From contig NZ_MIHA01000032.1 in NCBI RefSeq assembly GCF_001722335.1, positions 1 to 43,328 of the forward strand: a stretch of DNA of 43,328 nucleotides, written 5' to 3'. Below are positions 1 through 7,416 of the stretch, piece after piece. The stretch comes from Mycolicibacterium flavescens (GTDB lineage Bacteria; Actinomycetota; Actinomycetes; Mycobacteriales; Mycobacteriaceae). The translations under genes and the position numbers were made by a program. The notes beneath the pieces were generated by a model that searched no databases, was not told the DNA's origin, and saw only the letters and a list, made by a program, of their open reading frames with translations. The first letter of the stretch is position 1. Each line of letters opens with the position of its first letter.

Positions 1-2
1 CT

Positions 3-191
3 GATGAGTTGACCGTGCGCTCGAATCTCTTGTTCTTCCGCAGCCGCGGAGACAGCGGCCGCTGGGAGTTGCTGTCGGCCGAACGGGTCGACGTGTTGCG
101 CCGGACCGACGATTCGCTGCGGCTCGCTCGGCGCGAGGTGTTGCTCGACCACTCGACGTTGCCTATCGACAACCTGTCGGTAGTCCTGTAG
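3..191 (+). CDS. Ring-hydroxylating dioxygenase beta (small) subunit, C-terminal fragment
   Basis: The frame is open from base 3 and enters from beyond the left edge; only about 62 C-terminal residues are visible. The fragment ends LLDHSTLPIDNLSVVL, closely matching the end of the complete beta subunit at 24763-25305 (LLDHTTLPTHNLSFWI), and has the same RVDVLRR-type strand before it. Beta subunits of the NTF2-like fold support the alpha3beta3 hexamer and usually carry no metal. It lies 60 bp upstream of oxygenase alpha-1, which has no beta gene after it, so it is the obvious partner. The usual order in this window is alpha then beta, so it could instead belong to an alpha gene outside the window. 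Confidence 0.85.
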   Translation, partial: DELTVRSNLLFFRSRGDSGRWELLSAERVDVLRRTDDSLRLARREVLLDHSTLPIDNLSVVL

Positions 192-251
192 GGCCAGCTC
201 CGTTCACCACCTCCGCGTGGATATCGCCGATTCCAGAAAGGGCCCAACCAT

Positions 252-1619
252 ATGACCACCGAAACAACCGGAACAGCTGACGCGACCGATCCCTACCTGC
301 GGCGCGCGTTGCGGGAGGTAGCGGACGGGCTCAAGGTCGGGCGCTTACCGGCCCGCGTCGTCAGCGATCCCGCGCTACACACGATCGAGATGGAGCGGAT
401 CTTCGGGCGCGCCTGGGTGTTTCTCGGACACGAGTCGGAGTTGGCCAAGTCCGGCGACTTCGTCGTGCGGCACATCGGGGCCGATTCGGTGATCGTTTGC
501 CGGGACAACTCCGGCCGCATCCAGGCGCTGTCCAATTCTTGTCGCCACCGTGGTGCGCTCGTGTGCCGCGCTGAGATGGGAAACACCGAGCACTTCCAAT
601 GCCCGTACCACGGCTGGGTGTACAGCAACACCGGAGAGCTCGTCGGCGTGCCGGCGATGAGGGAGGCCTATCCCGGCGGCTTCGACAAGTCGCAGTGGGG
701 ATTACGTCACATCCCCCATGTCGACTCGTACGCCGGATTCATCTTCGGCAGCGTCGATCCGAAGGCGCCGAGCCTGACCGACTACCTCGGCGACACGACC
801 TTCTACCTCGACCTCATTGCGAAGAAGACAGCGGGCGGTCTGGAGGTGATAGGGGCACCGCATCGATGGGTGATGTCAGCGAACTGGAAGACAGCCGCCG
901 ACAATTTCGTCGGCGACTCCTACCACACCCTCTTTGCTCACCGCTCGATGGTCGAGCTAGGCATGGCGCCCGGTGATCCAAACTTCGCGAGCGCACCAGC
1001 GGAGATCTCGCTGCAGAACGGCCACGGCGTCGGCGTACTCGGCTTTCCGCCCACGCTCGCCGATTTTCCCGAGTACGAGGGATACCCCGACGAAGTCGTC
1101 GACCAGATGGCGACGTCCTACCCGTCGCCGGCACACAAGGACATGATGCGACGCTCAGCCTTTATTCACGGCACCGTGTTCCCGAATCTGTCGTTCATCA
1201 ACGTGACCATCGCGCCGGACCACATGTCGCCCCCTACCCCCTTCATCACGTTCCGGGTATGGCATCCGCTCTCCCATGATCGGATGGAGATCCTCTCCTG
1301 GTTCCTGGTCGAACGCGATGCTCCGGAATGGTTGCGCGAAGCGTCCCAGGCGTCCTACGTCAACAACTTCGGCCCAGGCGGGGTTTTCGAACAGGACGAC
1401 GCCGAGGCATGGAAGGCCATCACCGAATCTGTCCAGGGCCCGTTCGCCGGTGCAGGCCTGCTGAACTACGAAATGGGCATGGACTTGACTCCGCTCACCG
1501 ACTGGCCAGGGCCGGGAGAGGCCCTCCCGAGCGGGTACGCCGAGCAGAATCAGCGGCGGTTTTGGGGGAGATGGCTGGAATACATGGGTCAGCCTCCCGC
1601 ATTCGGCGGGCGTGCTTGA
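252..1619 (+). CDS. Rieske non-heme iron ring-hydroxylating oxygenase, alpha subunit 1
   Basis: This is the catalytic large subunit of an aromatic-ring dioxygenase, which adds O2 to an aromatic ring using electrons from a ferredoxin. The Rieske [2Fe-2S] ligands are Cys97-x-His99 and Cys117-x2-His120 (CRHRG and CPYHGW). The mononuclear iron site is visible as Asp222 (bridging), His225 and His230 in NFVGDSYHTLFAH, with the third ligand in the FEQDDAEAW segment near residues 380-385. The length of 455 aa is normal. The ATG at 252 follows GAAAGGGCC. It is clearly paralogous to alpha-3 at 23423, sharing nearly identical Rieske and iron-site blocks. It is followed by an SDR and an MDR dehydrogenase, either of which could oxidise its diol product. 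The substrate cannot be read from the sequence. Confidence 0.93.
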   Translation: MTTETTGTADATDPYLRRALREVADGLKVGRLPARVVSDPALHTIEMERIFGRAWVFLGHESELAKSGDFVVRHIGADSVIVCRDNSGRIQALSNSCRHRGALVCRAEMGNTEHFQCPYHGWVYSNTGELVGVPAMREAYPGGFDKSQWGLRHIPHVDSYAGFIFGSVDPKAPSLTDYLGDTTFYLDLIAKKTAGGLEVIGAPHRWVMSANWKTAADNFVGDSYHTLFAHRSMVELGMAPGDPNFASAPAEISLQNGHGVGVLGFPPTLADFPEYEGYPDEVVDQMATSYPSPAHKDMMRRSAFIHGTVFPNLSFINVTIAPDHMSPPTPFITFRVWHPLSHDRMEILSWFLVERDAPEWLREASQASYVNNFGPGGVFEQDDAEAWKAITESVQGPFAGAGLLNYEMGMDLTPLTDWPGPGEALPSGYAEQNQRRFWGRWLEYMGQPPAFGGRA

Positions 1620-1683
1620 TGAAGCTGCTGCCCAGGCTGTGCGCGAAATGCGCCCGTACAACGATCGGCGCCGCGTGAGTGCC

Positions 1684-2466
1684 ATGACGGCGGGGGACCG
1701 CCGGGTCGCAATCGTCACCGCCGCCGCCGCGGGAATCGGAAAGGCGATCGCCCTGCGGTGGTGCCGCGAAGGTGGGTGCTGTGTCATGGCCGACACCGAC
1801 GGCGAGGGCCTCGATGCCGCCGTGGCCGAATTGGCCGAGTCCGGCGCGGCGGTTTGCGGCGTCGCCGGCGACGTTTGCCTCAGCGAGGTTGCCGACAGTG
1901 TCGTCGAACGGGCGCTGACCGAGTTCGGGCGGCTCGACACACTGTTCAACGTCGTCGGCGGGAGCCTGGCCCGCAACGTGGAGGAGATCAGCGAGGAGCA
2001 GTGGCGCAGCCAGATCGACATGAACCTCGGCAGTGTCTTTCAGATGTCCAAACCCGTCATCCCACTCCTGCGCCAGGGTGGCGGCGGGTCGATCGTCAAC
2101 GTCGCGTCGACGGCCGGGATCCTCGCCGAGAACAGGTGCTCCGCCTACAGCGCAAGCAAAGGCGGGGTCGTGCTGCTCACGAAGAACATGGCCCTCGACT
2201 TCGCCCGCGACAACATCCGCGTGAACGCGATCGCCCCCGGGGGCACCCGCACGCCGAGGATCGAACGGTTCCTGGCCGAGCACCCCGAACACGCCTCGAT
2301 GATGGTGGACCTCTGCGCGATGCAGCGTTTCGCAGGACCAGACGAGATCGCGGCGCCGGCTGTGTTTCTTGCCTCGCCCGAGGCGTCCTACATCACCGGT
2401 GCCGTACTGCCGGTCGACGGAGGCATGACCGCCGGCGTCACTTTCCGGGCGTTCGAGGCGGTATGA
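1684..2466 (+). CDS. Short-chain dehydrogenase/reductase (SDR)
   Basis: This is a classical SDR of about 260 aa, an NAD(P)-dependent oxidoreductase. The cofactor loop reads TAAAAGIG at residues 12-19, a slight variant of TGxxxGIG. The catalytic residues are Ser142, Tyr155 and Lys159 (NVASTAG and YSASK), and the C-terminal half ends with the usual ITGAVLPVDGG. The ATG at 1684 gives a normal SDR N-terminus. An upstream GTG at 1612 would overlap the stop of alpha-1 and add 24 residues of no recognisable homology, so translational coupling from 1612 remains possible. Its position directly after an oxygenase alpha gene suggests a cis-dihydrodiol or hydroxysteroid-type dehydrogenase, but the sequence does not fix the substrate. 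Confidence 0.88.
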   Translation: MTAGDRRVAIVTAAAAGIGKAIALRWCREGGCCVMADTDGEGLDAAVAELAESGAAVCGVAGDVCLSEVADSVVERALTEFGRLDTLFNVVGGSLARNVEEISEEQWRSQIDMNLGSVFQMSKPVIPLLRQGGGGSIVNVASTAGILAENRCSAYSASKGGVVLLTKNMALDFARDNIRVNAIAPGGTRTPRIERFLAEHPEHASMMVDLCAMQRFAGPDEIAAPAVFLASPEASYITGAVLPVDGGMTAGVTFRAFEAV

Positions 2467-2523
2467 GCATGATCCCCAACCGCTGGAATCGGCACCGGAC
2501 CCACGAAAGCATCGCGAGCTGAG

Positions 2524-3549
2524 ATGGAAGCGATCGTTCTCAACGGCACCAACGACGTCCGTCTGACGTCGGTGCCAGACCCGGCGCCGCAGGACGGTGA
2601 GGTCATCATCGAAGTGGCGGCGACAGGACTGTGTGGAACTGACCTCCACGAGTATGTCGCGGGGCCCACCTTCTCGCAGCCGCCGGTGGTGCTCGGTCAC
2701 GAGGTCTCGGGCCGGATCGTGGAGGTCGGAGCGGGCGTCGACCAATCCCGCATCGGGGAGGGCGCCGCGGTGATCCCGATGGATTTCTGCGGGAGCTGCC
2801 ACTACTGCCACCGGTCGCTCTACCACCTGTGCCAGCGCCCAGGATGGATCGGCTTCACCCGAAACGGAGGCCTCGCGAACTACGTCGCAGTGCCCTCTCG
2901 GCTCGCAGTCCGAGTGCCGGACGTGGTGGACCTCGAGGAGGCGGCGCTGACCGAGCCGACGGCGGTGGCGTTCCACGCGGTGCGGCGAGCGGAACTGCTC
3001 CTCGGCGAAACGGTGATGGTCCTCGGTGCCGGGGCACTCGGGCTCACCGTGATCCAGTGTGCACGCGCGGCCGGAGCTGCGCGAATCTTCGTCACGGAAC
3101 CAAGCGGCGTGCGGGCCAGCCTGGCGCGCGACCTCGGCGCCACGTTGGTGCTCGATCCGCATGACCCCGGGACCACCGCGTGCATCCTGGAGGAGACCCG
3201 CGGCGTAGGGGTGGACGTGGTCTTCCATGTGGCGGGCAGCGCGGAGGCGTTCACACAGGGCCTGGACTGCCTCCGCAAACAGGGCCGTTTCATGGAGATG
3301 TCGTCGTGGGCCGGCGCGGCCTCGCTCGATGTCAACCGCCATCTGCTCAAGGAGATTCAGCTCCGGATGGTTTTCGGTTACGACATGTTCGACGATTTCC
3401 CGGCCGTTCTCGCCCTGATCGCCGACGGAAAACTCGCGCTCGCGCCGCAAATCACCGCTCGAGTCCCGCTGGACCGCGCCGTCAAGGAGGGATTGGGCGG
3501 GCTATTGGAGGGCCGGGAGGGTCTGGTCAAGGTGCTGGTGAAGCCGTGA
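2524..3549 (+). CDS. Zinc-dependent alcohol dehydrogenase (MDR family), copy 1
   Basis: This medium-chain dehydrogenase belongs to the threonine/butanediol dehydrogenase-like group. Catalytic zinc ligands are Cys37 (GLCGTD), His59 and Glu60 (GHE). Four structural-zinc cysteines lie at 89, 92, 95 and 103. The Rossmann fingerprint is VLGAGALG in the second half. The length is 341 aa and the ATG follows a short 57 bp gap after the SDR. The gene at 25412 is a paralogue with all six cysteines, His and Glu at identical residue numbers, and both sit beside closely related oxygenases, so they probably act on analogous alcohol intermediates. The reaction is NAD(P)-dependent alcohol/ketone interconversion; the substrate is unknown. 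Confidence 0.9.
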   Translation: MEAIVLNGTNDVRLTSVPDPAPQDGEVIIEVAATGLCGTDLHEYVAGPTFSQPPVVLGHEVSGRIVEVGAGVDQSRIGEGAAVIPMDFCGSCHYCHRSLYHLCQRPGWIGFTRNGGLANYVAVPSRLAVRVPDVVDLEEAALTEPTAVAFHAVRRAELLLGETVMVLGAGALGLTVIQCARAAGAARIFVTEPSGVRASLARDLGATLVLDPHDPGTTACILEETRGVGVDVVFHVAGSAEAFTQGLDCLRKQGRFMEMSSWAGAASLDVNRHLLKEIQLRMVFGYDMFDDFPAVLALIADGKLALAPQITARVPLDRAVKEGLGGLLEGREGLVKVLVKP

Positions 3550-3563
3550 GTGAGGGAGGCTTG

Positions 3564-4649
3564 ATGGTCGTTGCCGCGACAAGCCGCGGTGTATTCACCG
3601 TGTCCGGCGACGGCAAGGCCCGGGCCTGGCCCGAGTTGCCGGGGCAGGTCATGGCCATGGCTGTCCAGGACGAGCGCGTCGCCGTCGCCGTCCACAAGCA
3701 CGGCGTGTTTCTGGCCACCGCGGGCGCAGACCACTGGACTGACCTCGGCGATGGCCTCGCCCACCGCGACGTGCGCGCGCTGGCGTTCGACCCGCACACG
3801 CCCAACGCGCTCTACGCCGGAACAGAACCAGCGCACTTGCTGCGGTGGCAAGACGGGATCTGGGCCGAGTGTGGAAACGTCCTCGGCGTACCCGAAGCGA
3901 AAAGGTGGAGCTTCCCCATCCGCCCGGGAATCGCGCACGTCCGTACCATCGCCGTGCACCCACTAGAAGCTGACGTCGTCTACGTCGGCATTGAAGTTGG
4001 ATCCCTCCTGATCACCCGGGACCGGGGACAGACGTGGGAGGAGATCGATGGCCTCGGTCACGACATCCACCGCGTGGTCCTGCACCCGGAAGCTCCCGAC
4101 CGGCTCATCGTCACCACCGGCCAGGACACCAAGCCTTACCGCGGCGGCAAGGGCATTTACCGCAGCACCGACCGCGGATCGAGTTGGGTGCAGTCCAACA
4201 ACGGACTTGGCGAGCGCAACTACACCGAAGACGCGATCGTGGTGCATCCTGCCGACCCCGACGTGGTGTTCCTCGCCGCCGCCGACGGCATCCCACCGAA
4301 GTGGGCCGCAGTGCGCCGGCTGGTGATGGGCGTGCTCAGCGGCAACGTCTATTTCTTGTCGCCGTCCAAACTGCGCCGACGCCGCGGCGCCGACGTGGGA
4401 TTCTTCCGCAGCAACGACGGTGGCGCCTCCTGGGTACGGCTGGATACCGAGGACGACCGCGGCCTGTTCGACATGGTCTGGGCGCTGGAGGGCGAGCTCA
4501 CTGATGGCGGCGAGCTGCTGCTGTACCACGGCACCACGGCGGGTGGGCTTTACGTGTCGGAAGACGAGGGCCACACCTGGAAGTGCCTGGCCGACGGCCT
4601 GGGCGCGATCACCCACATCGCGACGCCGAAGAAGGGAACAGCGCAGTGA
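3564..4649 (+). CDS. Asp-box (BNR) repeat beta-propeller protein, sialidase-like fold, unknown function
   Basis: The protein of about 361 aa has at least four Asp-box motifs (S/T-x-D-x-G-x-x-W): TRDRGQTW, STDRGSSW, SNDGGASW and SEDEGHTW, spaced as in multi-bladed propellers. Such folds occur in sialidases and in assembly factors of the Ycf48 type. There is no signal peptide, so it is predicted cytoplasmic, unlike most Asp-box enzymes. I see no catalytic Arg triad that would support sialidase activity. The ATG at 3564 has GGAGG four bases upstream; a GTG at 3546 overlapping the preceding stop is an alternative. Its end overlaps the start of oxygenase alpha-2 by GTGA, so it is co-translated with an oxygenase. 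A role in oxygenase maturation or in ligand binding is only a guess. Confidence 0.82.
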   Translation: MVVAATSRGVFTVSGDGKARAWPELPGQVMAMAVQDERVAVAVHKHGVFLATAGADHWTDLGDGLAHRDVRALAFDPHTPNALYAGTEPAHLLRWQDGIWAECGNVLGVPEAKRWSFPIRPGIAHVRTIAVHPLEADVVYVGIEVGSLLITRDRGQTWEEIDGLGHDIHRVVLHPEAPDRLIVTTGQDTKPYRGGKGIYRSTDRGSSWVQSNNGLGERNYTEDAIVVHPADPDVVFLAAADGIPPKWAAVRRLVMGVLSGNVYFLSPSKLRRRRGADVGFFRSNDGGASWVRLDTEDDRGLFDMVWALEGELTDGGELLLYHGTTAGGLYVSEDEGHTWKCLADGLGAITHIATPKKGTAQ

Positions 4650-5827
4650 AGCACGGACCGACGCTGGAGTTCGACCACGTACAGCCGGCGATCCGGAAAC
4701 GGTTCACCTCTGCCGCGGACATCCCCAAGGAGGTGTTCAGCGACCCCGACGTCTACCGGGAAGAGCTCACCCGCATCTTCTATGGCCCCTACTGGCATCC
4801 GATCGCGCACCGGGCCGAGCTGGCCAAGCGCAACGCCTTCCGGACGAGATGGCTGGCCGACGTGCCGCTGCTGATGGTGAGGGACGGCGATGACCGCATC
4901 CGCGTGTTCGTCAACTCCTGCGCCCATCGGGGAACGCTACTGGAACAGCGCCGGTGCGGGGTGGCGGAGCGATTCGAGTGTCCGTATCACCGGTGGCTCT
5001 TCAACAATGACGGCCGTTTCGCCGGCGCGCCCCGCCGCATGCAGTTTCGCCCGGACTTTCGCGAGGAGGACTACGGCCTCCGGGAGCTGCACGCAGTCGA
5101 GGCGTGGGGTTTGATCTTCGTCAGCATGGCTGAGCAGCCGCCGCCGTTCGACGATTATCTCGGCGATAGCGCGGATCCGTTGCGCGACTGCATGGTCGAT
5201 GACGGGAACTTGACGTTGCTGGGCTACCAGACGGTGGTGTTTCAGAGTAATTGGAAAACCTACATCGACAACGATCCCTATCACGCGCCGCTGCTGCACA
5301 GCGCATTCAAACTGCTCAACTGGCAGGGCGGCAGCGGAAACGTCTTGGTCAGCAAGCCCTATGGGCACATGTCGATTCTGTACGATGCGCAACCCTACGT
5401 GGACAACGGTTTCCTGGCTGACCCGAGTGTGGTCACGCGGATGGGGGATGACAGCCGAGCCCGCGTGATTGCGTTACGGCCGGTTACCGGGATCGTGCGT
5501 CACGTCGACACAATCAACATCCGGTACGCCCGCCCGCTGGGGGTTGATCGAACCGAGGTGCGATACACGTTCTTCGGCCATGCCAGTGACACCGAGGACT
5601 TCGCACGCCACCGAGTCCGCCAGTCGTCAAACCTGCTGGGGCCGAGCGGCTTCATCAGTATCGAGGACGCCGCCGTCTACAACCGCGTGCAGGCGACCGC
5701 GCGTGACGGCGGCTATCAGCGCTTTGTCGCCGGCGTCGGCCGACCATTGTCGGAGTCGTCGCAGAACGACGAGGTCGCCAATACCGGCTGGTGGGCGCAC
5801 TACCAGGAGGTGATGGAGTTTTGCTGA
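4646..5827 (+). CDS. Rieske ring-hydroxylating oxygenase, alpha subunit 2 (short, divergent)
   Basis: Rieske ligands are Cys92-x-His94 (CAHRG) and Cys112-x2-His115 (CPYHRW, with Arg where the other alpha subunits have Gly). The mononuclear iron site is Asp210, His213 and His218 in DNDPYHAPLLH, with a third acidic ligand likely in ISIEDAAVY near the C-terminus. At about 393 aa it is the shortest and most divergent of the five alpha subunits. The GTG at 4646 overlaps the stop of the propeller gene (GTGA) and has GAAGGGA ten bases upstream; a longer in-frame start at 4583 would lie inside the propeller gene and gives non-homologous sequence. It pairs with the beta gene that overlaps its 3' end. 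Confidence 0.92.
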   Translation: MKHGPTLEFDHVQPAIRKRFTSAADIPKEVFSDPDVYREELTRIFYGPYWHPIAHRAELAKRNAFRTRWLADVPLLMVRDGDDRIRVFVNSCAHRGTLLEQRRCGVAERFECPYHRWLFNNDGRFAGAPRRMQFRPDFREEDYGLRELHAVEAWGLIFVSMAEQPPPFDDYLGDSADPLRDCMVDDGNLTLLGYQTVVFQSNWKTYIDNDPYHAPLLHSAFKLLNWQGGSGNVLVSKPYGHMSILYDAQPYVDNGFLADPSVVTRMGDDSRARVIALRPVTGIVRHVDTINIRYARPLGVDRTEVRYTFFGHASDTEDFARHRVRQSSNLLGPSGFISIEDAAVYNRVQATARDGGYQRFVAGVGRPLSESSQNDEVANTGWWAHYQEVMEFC

Positions 5828-6318
5828 CATCGAGCGTCGAAGATCGGCGGGCACGTGCCGCGTACCTGGTGGACGAACTGCTGGCAGCCTACGCCCGCGC
5901 AGTCGACGATCAAGACTTCACCGCGTGGCTTGCCCTGTTCGCGCCGGAATGTGCCTACGAGGTGCGCGCGATGGAGAACGTCCGTGAGGGGCTGCCGCTG
6001 GCGTACATGATGGACGATTGCCGAGAACGGCTGGCCGACCGCGTGAAGATGATCCAGGAGGTCTGGGCGGGCACGGTTGAACCCTACGACACCCGCCACT
6101 TTCAGCAGCGTGTGGCGATGCGTGAGCTCGGCGAAGACCGCTGGGACGTACGGTCCAACGTCCTCGTCACCTACACCGGCGCCTCCGGCGAGCCCGGGAT
6201 CTTGGTCAGCGGCTACAGCGAAGACGTCGTCGTCTTCGACGGTGAAACCGCGCTGTTTCAGCAGAAATTCGTGGTGGTGGACAACACTCCGCCGCGCTAT
6301 CTGGTGTACCCCGTTTGA
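5821..6318 (+). CDS. Ring-hydroxylating dioxygenase beta subunit 2
   Basis: This is a small subunit of about 165 aa with the NTF2-like pattern: an N-terminal helix (AYLVDELLAAYARAVDDQDFTAWLALF), a central YMMDDCRERLADRV segment and a beta-sheet C-terminus ending in VVVDNTPPRYLVYPV. It differs from the other beta subunits in lacking the LLDxTxL ending, matching the divergence of its alpha partner. The TTG at 5821 overlaps the alpha-2 stop and has AGGAGG at 5805-5810, ten bases upstream. An in-frame GTG at 5791 would place that Shine-Dalgarno inside the gene, so I prefer 5821. It is co-translated with alpha-2. Confidence 0.85.
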   Translation: MLTSSVEDRRARAAYLVDELLAAYARAVDDQDFTAWLALFAPECAYEVRAMENVREGLPLAYMMDDCRERLADRVKMIQEVWAGTVEPYDTRHFQQRVAMRELGEDRWDVRSNVLVTYTGASGEPGILVSGYSEDVVVFDGETALFQQKFVVVDNTPPRYLVYPV

Positions 6319-6346
6319 CTCGTCGACCGAAAGAGAGGATTCGATA

Positions 6347-6745
6347 ATGAGTGCCGTTGCGTTGATGTCGCCCGAGTGGGCACGCGCGTACCGCGACCTG
6401 TGGAACGACTCGGCCGAGATCCGGCAGGGCGCCAAAGAGTTGAGCATGCTCATCGAATGGCGAGTTCAGGACGCCAACGACCAGGTCTCACAGTTGGCGA
6501 TCACCGAAGGTGAGGCCGTCTACGGCGGGGTGCAGATCGAAGGGCGAAAGCCTGACTTCGTTCTGACTGCCACCGCGAGCGTCTGGCACCGGGTCGCGGA
6601 TGGCGAGCTCGGCATTGCGAACGCCATCTCAACGCGCAAGATCAAATTCGTCGGCCCGATCAAGGTGGCGATGGCCAACATGGCGGTGCTCGGCGCCGGA
6701 CTCCGCCTCGTGGGCCAGGTCGACGGACTCGTCTGGGGAGATTGA
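6347..6745 (+). CDS. SCP2 sterol-carrier domain protein
   Basis: This is a stand-alone SCP-2 domain of 132 aa. The family pattern is visible: a lipid-binding beta-sheet with the block FVLTATASVWHRVADGE, then KIKFVGPIKVAMANMAVLGAGLRL, which forms the hydrophobic pocket helix. SCP2 domains bind sterols, acyl-CoAs and similar hydrophobic ligands. The ATG at 6347 follows AGAGAGGA about seven bases upstream. It ends two bases before the next gene. Its position between an oxygenase pair and a Mce importer suggests that it holds a hydrophobic substrate or CoA ester for the catabolic enzymes; this is inference from context. Confidence 0.85.
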   Translation: MSAVALMSPEWARAYRDLWNDSAEIRQGAKELSMLIEWRVQDANDQVSQLAITEGEAVYGGVQIEGRKPDFVLTATASVWHRVADGELGIANAISTRKIKFVGPIKVAMANMAVLGAGLRLVGQVDGLVWGD

Positions 6746-6746
6746 G

Positions 6747-7265
6747 ATGGCAGCTGTTTCACGGTGGCAGTGCGACCGGGCGGTCGGTGCGTCCGGGGCC
6801 ATTCAGTTTCACGGGGTGATCACGGATGAAGATGGTCGACGAGTTCCTAACGTCCTGATCGAGACCTGGCATTCCGCGGGCGACGACAACAACGCGGCGA
6901 CGAAGATCGGACGGCTGCGGTGCGACGGCCGGAACTACACCCTCCCGAAGAGCGTCATCACCGACCAACAGGGTCGTTACAGCATGAGAATGGTGCCGCC
7001 TCGAGCACCCGAGCACGGAACAGCGCCGTTCATTGCGGTGTCAGTACATGCCCGCGGGCTTCTCGATCGGCTGATCACCCGCGCCTACCTTCCAGGGTGC
7101 CATCTCGCCAAAGACTCCCTGCTCCGCCGCCTGCCCGCCGAGCGGCGGCAAGCCCTTATTGCCACCCGCGACGACATCGGACTGCGTTTCGACATCACGC
7201 TGCGGCCAGCAATTTACGTGACGGCTGAAATCTCTGATGAGCCGCTCCCGGAAGCAGCGAAATGA
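6747..7265 (+). CDS. Intradiol dioxygenase-fold protein, PcaG (protocatechuate 3,4-dioxygenase alpha)-like, without iron ligands
   Basis: The 172 aa protein matches the core of protocatechuate 3,4-dioxygenase subunits: GVITDEDGRRVPNVLIETWH, then DQQGRYSMRMVPP, then VSVHARGLLDRLITRAYLPG and LPAERRQALIA, ending with RFDITLRP. In the catalytic beta subunit (PcaH) the iron ligands include two histidines in PAHIHFS; here the segment reads APFIAVS, with Phe95 and Ala97 in place of them, as expected of a non-catalytic alpha-type subunit. No PcaH homologue is present in the window, so its partner is missing or it has another role. The ATG at 6747 follows GGGGAG and starts one base after the SCP2 stop. 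It is the last gene before the Mce operon. Confidence 0.8.
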   Translation: MAAVSRWQCDRAVGASGAIQFHGVITDEDGRRVPNVLIETWHSAGDDNNAATKIGRLRCDGRNYTLPKSVITDQQGRYSMRMVPPRAPEHGTAPFIAVSVHARGLLDRLITRAYLPGCHLAKDSLLRRLPAERRQALIATRDDIGLRFDITLRPAIYVTAEISDEPLPEAAK

Positions 7266-7343
7266 CCGTTTGGGGGGTCCCGCTGATCGGGCGATGCGGT
7301 CTCGCCGTACCTGCTGTCACGGACGCATTCTGGCGGTGCTGTT

Positions 7344-7388
7344 GGCGTCGGAGTGGCCGCGGCGACGCCGACTCCGGTCCCGGAGTCG
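7344..7388 (+). promoter_or_regulatory. Competing inverted repeats in the leader of the Mce operon
   Basis: In the 151 bp gap before yrbEA, CGACTCCGG (7369-7377) and CCGGAGTCG (7380-7388) are perfect 9-base arms separated by two bases. Just upstream GGCGTCG (7344-7350) can pair with CGACGCC (7363-7369), and CGGAGT (7349-7354) can pair with ACTCCG (7371-7376). The hairpins are mutually exclusive. The repeat ends 28 bp before the yrbEA start, so it could be a repressor site on DNA or an RNA switch. No U-run follows it. Confidence 0.45.
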
Positions 7389-7416
7389 CACCTCAGCAAG
7401 GTAATGGGGGCTTCGA

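Noticed and set aside
1612..1683. GTG start 24 codons upstream for the first SDR
   Set aside because: The added residues are not part of the SDR fold and the ATG at 1684 gives the usual N-terminus; kept only as an alternative.
1495..3450. Minus-strand reading of 651 codons across alpha-1, the SDR and the MDR genes
   Set aside because: It has no recognisable domain and mirrors three clear + strand genes; long antisense frames are expected in high-GC DNA.
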